DNA of 64,000 nucleotides from Hyperoplus lanceolatus. Taxonomy: Eukaryota > Chordata > Actinopteri > Uranoscopiformes > Ammodytidae. A model generated the notes under the pieces. That model had not been told where the DNA came from. It searched no databases and saw nothing but the letters and a program-made list of their open reading frames with translations. This document shows, piece after piece, positions 59,391 through 64,000 of the stretch; positions within the stretch are counted from its first letter, which is position 1; each line of letters starts with the position of its first letter. The stretch lies in the NCBI GenBank assembly GCA_026929865.2, contig CM049418.1, positions 7,029,501 to 7,093,500 of the forward strand. Direction: 5' to 3'. The position numbers and the translations under genes were made by a program.

Positions 59391-59413
59391 AAAGCAGGCG
59401 GGCTGTGTTTGAA

Positions 59414-59738
59414 CTATAGTGCGTAACTTTTTCATAGAAGTGAATGTCAGTTACATTCAAGCCTCTCAGCTCCAGGTAACTCTCTCCGTATTTCTCAGTA
59501 TGGCAGCATATACAAACTGGTGTTGTTCCTCTGGCACTGGCGCAGGGGCTCAAAAGAATCCCAAGAAGTGTCAAAAAGTTTTAAATTGCTGATTCTACTG
59601 CTAAGAAAAAACCTGGACGTACAGCAGCGGGTAATAAATCCATGCGCGATCACCAAAAGCTTACCTCATGTAGATGCACCGACAGTTTTGTAATTATTCA
59701 TTATTCCTCATGTGGGCCACAGGAGTTACGCACTATAG
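59414..59738. mobile_element. MITE with exact 15-bp ends in the alpha-tubulin 3' UTR
   Basis: It opens ctatagtgcgtaact and closes with its exact reverse complement (59724-59738). It is 325 bases and non-coding. It begins 23 bases after the tubulin stop codon and precedes both candidate polyadenylation signals, so it probably supplies much of the 3' UTR. Confidence 0.8.
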
Positions 59739-59832
59739 CCTTAAAGAAAGGGCAAAGTTCTCTCCGAATGTAACTGATTGATTTGAAGTGTTCATCATGT
59801 GCAGTTTTAACGACTGGATTGTAGACCACCAA

Positions 59833-59959
59833 TAAACACTAATGTTACTGCAGGGCAGCAGTTTGTCCGAGCTCAATCCCATGGTGTTTGGATTATTTAA
59901 AATAAAAAAGGACTCTCCGATGTGCGCAAATGTGCCTTTACCTTCTTTTTCTAAATAAA
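59833..59959 (+). terminator. Alpha-tubulin polyadenylation signals
   Basis: AATAAA occurs at about 59832-59837 and at 59954-59959, the latter before a GT-rich stretch (atgtttgcccc). Either could be used. Confidence 0.6.
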
Positions 59960-59969
59960 GATGTTTGCC

Positions 59970-60710
59970 CCAAATTCTCTCCATCAAATCTTTCTTGACT
60001 TCCAAGAGTAACAGAGCTGTGACTTATCTTGAATTATTAGCCTGTGGGGTTTGATGATGTTTACAAATAATGTTGGTAAATGAAGACTTTTTCGTTGTTT
60101 TAAACAGAAATTTCTTATATTTATAGTTAAAGAGTGTTGATATAAATATGATTTTAAACGACAGATCATTGAGGCCACGCTTAGTTGAGCGTTTCCATAT
60201 ACTTATACATAACAGTGTAACAAACGGAGTTTGTGACTTTGTGTTAAATATCTTAAAAACTTGTAGAAACTTCTCAAAATGCACCAAGGTTATTAGACAC
60301 GGTGTGAAATATTTCCAGATCGAGCATTGAGGGGGAAACATGTTGTGGTGAAAATGCAGTTTGAAATCATTTGTATCCCCTGGAAACTTTTTAAGTATTT
60401 CACAAAAAAAAGCACCTGATAGACACTGAGTATACTAGACTGAGTATACTATAAATGATTTAAAAAATATATACAACGAAATAAAAGCTTTTACACTTAA
60501 AAGTAAACCAACCAAAATTCTAATGTCAGAAACTGTAACCAAAAAGACCTAACCTCAACTAAAAAGCAATTGTTAATGTATTTATTGCATTTAATTCAAC
60601 ATCAAAGTGGGAATTTGAAAACTTACCCTTGAGCATGCTGGGAGGCTTCCCCACACGTGTAACTGCAGTCACATGATCAGCACTCAGCCAATCATATAAG
60701 TGGTGCTGCT
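59970..60710. other. Spacer, no gene seen
   Basis: AT-rich, with no recognised repeats or coding signal. Confidence 0.5.
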
Positions 60711-62386
60711 GGTTTCAACCATAAACATTATAAAGGATAGACGCCGCATTGGGCGTTGAGCGCGAGAAATGCGGGCGCCATCTTGGACCGGTCACACGAT
60801 CCACTCAGTGTAGTCTGTTTGGCAGGTGGAATGAACTGTCAGCGCATGTAATTAATCATATTTCATTAAATACCAAACTGATTTTCACGCGGTTTTCTTT
60901 GCTGCAAAGATCATACATGTAGCTAAGATATAGGGCACAAGTTTCGACGTGTTTTAATATTCATAGTGGGCTTAACAGTCATAGAAGATTCTGATATGAT
61001 ATAATAACCAGACGTCCGAGTCACACACTTCGAACATATTGAGGAGACGGTTTGGCATCGACAACCACCATTCCGACTTGTTGTCATTGGTTGTGTCTGT
61101 CTTTCACAAATTAAGGCTGCACCACATTGCCAAACTCGCCTCGCTTGAATTTCTCTTCGGAGTAAAATGCGATTGTAAGGATGGTTAACTTTATTTCATG
61201 CATTTGAGTATTATTGTTTGCTGTTGTTGTTTGATTTTACCTTAATTTAATACTTTTGATTGCTGTGGTTTTGTATTGAATGTGTTTTTAAATGTACCGC
61301 GCTGCAAGGCACGCATTGATTTCCTGTCTGTGTCTGAGGAACCAACTCGAGACTAGACTGAACTTGGTATTCCCCCCCTAGTATAGAACATTGGACAACC
61401 AAGAAGACTTTGCTTTTAAAAAATCCCGTCCTCTTTTAAGAGGCAATTGCCAAACAAGCTTGTGTTTTAGATTAGAGAAATAAAACATATTTTTACATGA
61501 ACACTCATGTTGTCCTTCTCTTTAAATGAGATATTATATACACTGGTTTTTATTTATAGGCTATTTAATGCCTTCATGAGAAACATCCACCCTTCATATG
61601 TACCATGCTCGACTACTCCTCCTAAATTGCCCCGAGCTAACTCCAGTTTAGGAATAACTGCCTTTTCATGTAGTGCCCCTAATTCATGGAATACTCTGCA
61701 GAGCAACTTAAAAATGACTGCTCTTCCTACTCTTGGTTTATTTGAATCTATGATTTCTGAATTTTACACATCTGACTGTAACTGTTTTAGCTGAATTCAT
61801 TGTTCATTTAGTATTTTATTTTTGCTCTTGTTTTGTATTTTGTATAGGCCTACTTTATTTAAATTAACATATTTTATATTTTATTTCTGTTCTCTGTTTA
61901 TGTTATCCCTGTGATTGTCTTTATTGTGTATGCTCGTCACTGTAAATGAATAAATATATTTATATATAGCCTAATCATATATTGTTAACTTATTAAAATA
62001 GCTGACTTTACTGCCCCTATCTGTTTCTGCTTCCCTTTTCGGGGGATGTTCCTCGTTTTGATCTCGGACGTCTGGTTACTTATATCATATCAGAATATTC
62101 TATGACTGTTAAGTCCACTATGAATATTAAAACACGTCAAAACTTGTGCCCTGTATCATAGCGACATGTATGATCTTTGCAGCAAAGAAAACCGCGTGAA
62201 AATCAGTTTGGTATTTAAAGAGATTTGATTAATTACATGCGCTGACAGTTCATTGCACCTGTCAAACAGACTGCACTGAGTGGAACGTGTGACCGGTCCA
62301 AGATGGCGCCCGCATTTCTCGTCAGCGCCAATAGGCAGTAGCGGCCAACGCGGCGTCTATCCATATATAATGTCTATGGTTTCAAC
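60711..62386. mobile_element. Large fold-back DNA element (arms about 310 bp)
   Basis: The left arm (60711-61020) starts ggtttcaaccataaacatta. The right arm (62063-62386) is its inverted copy, with high similarity over the whole length by eye, for example accaaactgattttcacgcg and ggaccggtcacac. Each arm carries a YY1-like gccatcttgg/ccaagatggc and a CG-rich block. The 1-kb loop contains a LINE fragment (61560-61960) and a CG-rich piece with unknown content. No transposase was seen. A target duplication was not identified. Confidence 0.85.
61560..61960 (+). mobile_element. LINE-like 3' fragment inside the fold-back
   Basis: A frame at about 61595-61794 contains SLGITAFSCSAPNSWNTLQS and ends LFESMISEFYTSDC. 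This is the style of the C-terminus of fish LINE reverse transcriptases. A tail with cactgtaaatgaataaatat follows. It is related to the fragment at the start of the window. Confidence 0.6.
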
Positions 62387-64000
62387 TATCGGCCCATTCT
62401 GCCTCGATTTCAAAATAAGAGGCGCTCACTTTAATCCATTTTGGTGAACTGTGGGTGTTAAACCACAAGGTGACAGTGTTGCCTTACTCCATTCATAACA
62501 GCCACATAGTGGGAAAGATGAAAAAGGCCACTCAAATCTGAATTGAGAGATCTTAAGGCCACCTGCTTTCACTGAGGTAGCTCTTTCTTCTTTATAAAAG
62601 TGCCAGAGACAGACGGTTCAGTCTGTCTCTGGAACTTGTATTAACTAATTGTTTCTGAAGTTGCATTTGGACTTTTTTTTTACTCTCCTCCTTTCCTCAG
62701 CGGACGAGGCCTTCATACCGGCTCTGTAATTGCTTTGATGTAATTAAGTCTATGCTGTGTGGACATGGGACTTATAAAGGGCATAAAGGACAGAGAAAAT
62801 AAGTTTTTTTTCTATTGTGCTGCCAAGTTTTGTAAAAAAAAAAAAAAAAAGAACAGGGAGATGATGCATTGCTGTAGATTAAACTAGCCATGTGCTGATG
62901 TGCACACTTAATTAATTAAAAGTAATTTAAATAATTTAAGTAGACTACATATTTCTGATAACATTTCAGAAACATATTGAACTCAGGAGGTTTAATAAAG
63001 TATTTTTAGACCATGGTAATTTATTCAAAGTACTAAACTCACAAAGGGGGAAAAAAGCTTCAAAGACTCAGAAATGGTCTTATTCATTATTCTTTAATAT
63101 TAAAACAGCCCATAAAATTACAAAAAGACAACTAGCTTTTCTTTATCCTTCCTTCGACCACATCATTAATGTACACAAAGAATAAATAAATTAAACTCAC
63201 AGTACAAACCCCGATACAAACAATAAATGTGGCTCCACAGACAGCTCATCAAGTTTGTTCTTACCAGTGTGAGGCAGTTTTATGCAGCCCCTTTCATACT
63301 AAAGTGGTTGTATCCAAGCATAGACATATATATGTATATTATATTACGTATATTGTATCCAAGGACATATAACTCCACAGTCGGCATGGCGACCAACAGC
63401 TGGAAACAGACGCACTATGCTGCAAAAGCGAAGAGCGACTGAAATGACTCATCCACAAGATAATTTTCAAGTTTATAATACTAAAGAAAAAAAGTATTTG
63501 CAAATAGAGAACGCTATTAAGGAATTAAAGACGAACATTGAAGTGTTTTTATAAAATATTAAAACATACAAATTGAAATAGTAGCAATCAAAACATTGGA
63601 TGACGAGTTTAGTACAGCAGAAATTGTCAGATCAGACAGTGACTGAAAAATTAACTTATTGCCTCTATAATCTAAATATTGAGAAGGAAACTGTTGATGT
63701 GAAACAATAAAAAACAATTTTATTAATAAATTAATAAATAATAAACCTCAGCAGAAACACTGATACTGACATTGAGGCGGATATAGTATATAAAAGAAAA
63801 CATCATATCATGTAAATCTGTTTAGCACTATTGCACAAATCCGTTACCATATATAAATGTTGTTCTCCGCATCCATGTGCATGATGACCACATTCAAGAA
63901 AAGTTTTCTTCTTCTTTTACTAGCTCAAATTTGTTTAAAAAAAGGCAAACTTTACTGAAACCAAACCTCCACAGTCCTGATGAGGTAGACCAGACTTTTA
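62387..64000. other. No gene seen; small hairpin and A-tract
   Basis: A perfect hairpin with 12-base arms (ccagagacagac) and a 6-base loop lies at 62603-62632, shortly after tttataaaag. A poly-A run is at about 62835-62850. The short frame at 63227-63442 has no family features. Confidence 0.5.

Overview
The window is eukaryotic, almost certainly from a ray-finned (teleost) fish. The genes are split by GT-AG introns. Three vertebrate protein genes can be assembled exon by exon. The rest is AT-rich DNA dense in (CA/GT)n, (GATA)n and (GAGT)n microsatellites and in fish-type DNA transposons: Tc1, hAT-like, piggyBac-like, fold-back elements and many MITEs.

Layout. 0-4 kb holds exon-like segments of an unidentified plus-strand gene, after a LINE 3' fragment. 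4.6-9.1 kb is nested transposons: a hAT-like element with exact termini and target duplication, a fold-back with tRNA-like arms, and a piggyBac-like remnant with a Cys-rich C-terminal zinc-finger remnant. 9.4-14.1 kb is a duplicated repeat field. It contains a near-perfect palindrome, paired MITEs, four tRNA-like promoter modules and a twice-present minus-strand promoter/exon-like module. 14.7-16.9 kb is a tandem duplication in which CTCF-like motifs recur. 17-19.8 kb has no gene that I can see.

21.5-41.4 kb (minus strand) is gpd2, mitochondrial FAD-dependent glycerol-3-phosphate dehydrogenase. All 16 coding exons join in phase to a 727-residue protein, and a likely non-coding first exon lies at about 41.4 kb. 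A decayed Tc1 element sits in its last intron. 42.5-48.9 kb (plus strand) is nr4a2 (Nurr1-type orphan nuclear receptor): two non-coding and six coding exons, 588 residues. The two genes are head to head, separated by roughly 1 kb carrying CCAAT boxes, a CRE-like site and two microsatellites. 53.7-60 kb (plus strand) is an alpha-tubulin gene: a TATA box, an ATG-only first coding exon, 449 residues, and a divergent lysine-40 loop. 60.7-62.4 kb is a fold-back element with arms of about 310 bp. 62.4-64 kb has no gene that I can see.

The genes do not form one pathway. gpd2 acts in the glycerol-phosphate shuttle at the inner mitochondrial membrane, nr4a2 is an immediate-early and dopaminergic transcription factor, and tubulin is cytoskeletal. 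The gpd2-nr4a2 neighbourhood, divergently arranged, is as I recall also found in human 2q24. All identifications rest on motif recognition and exon-phase arithmetic; no database search was run.
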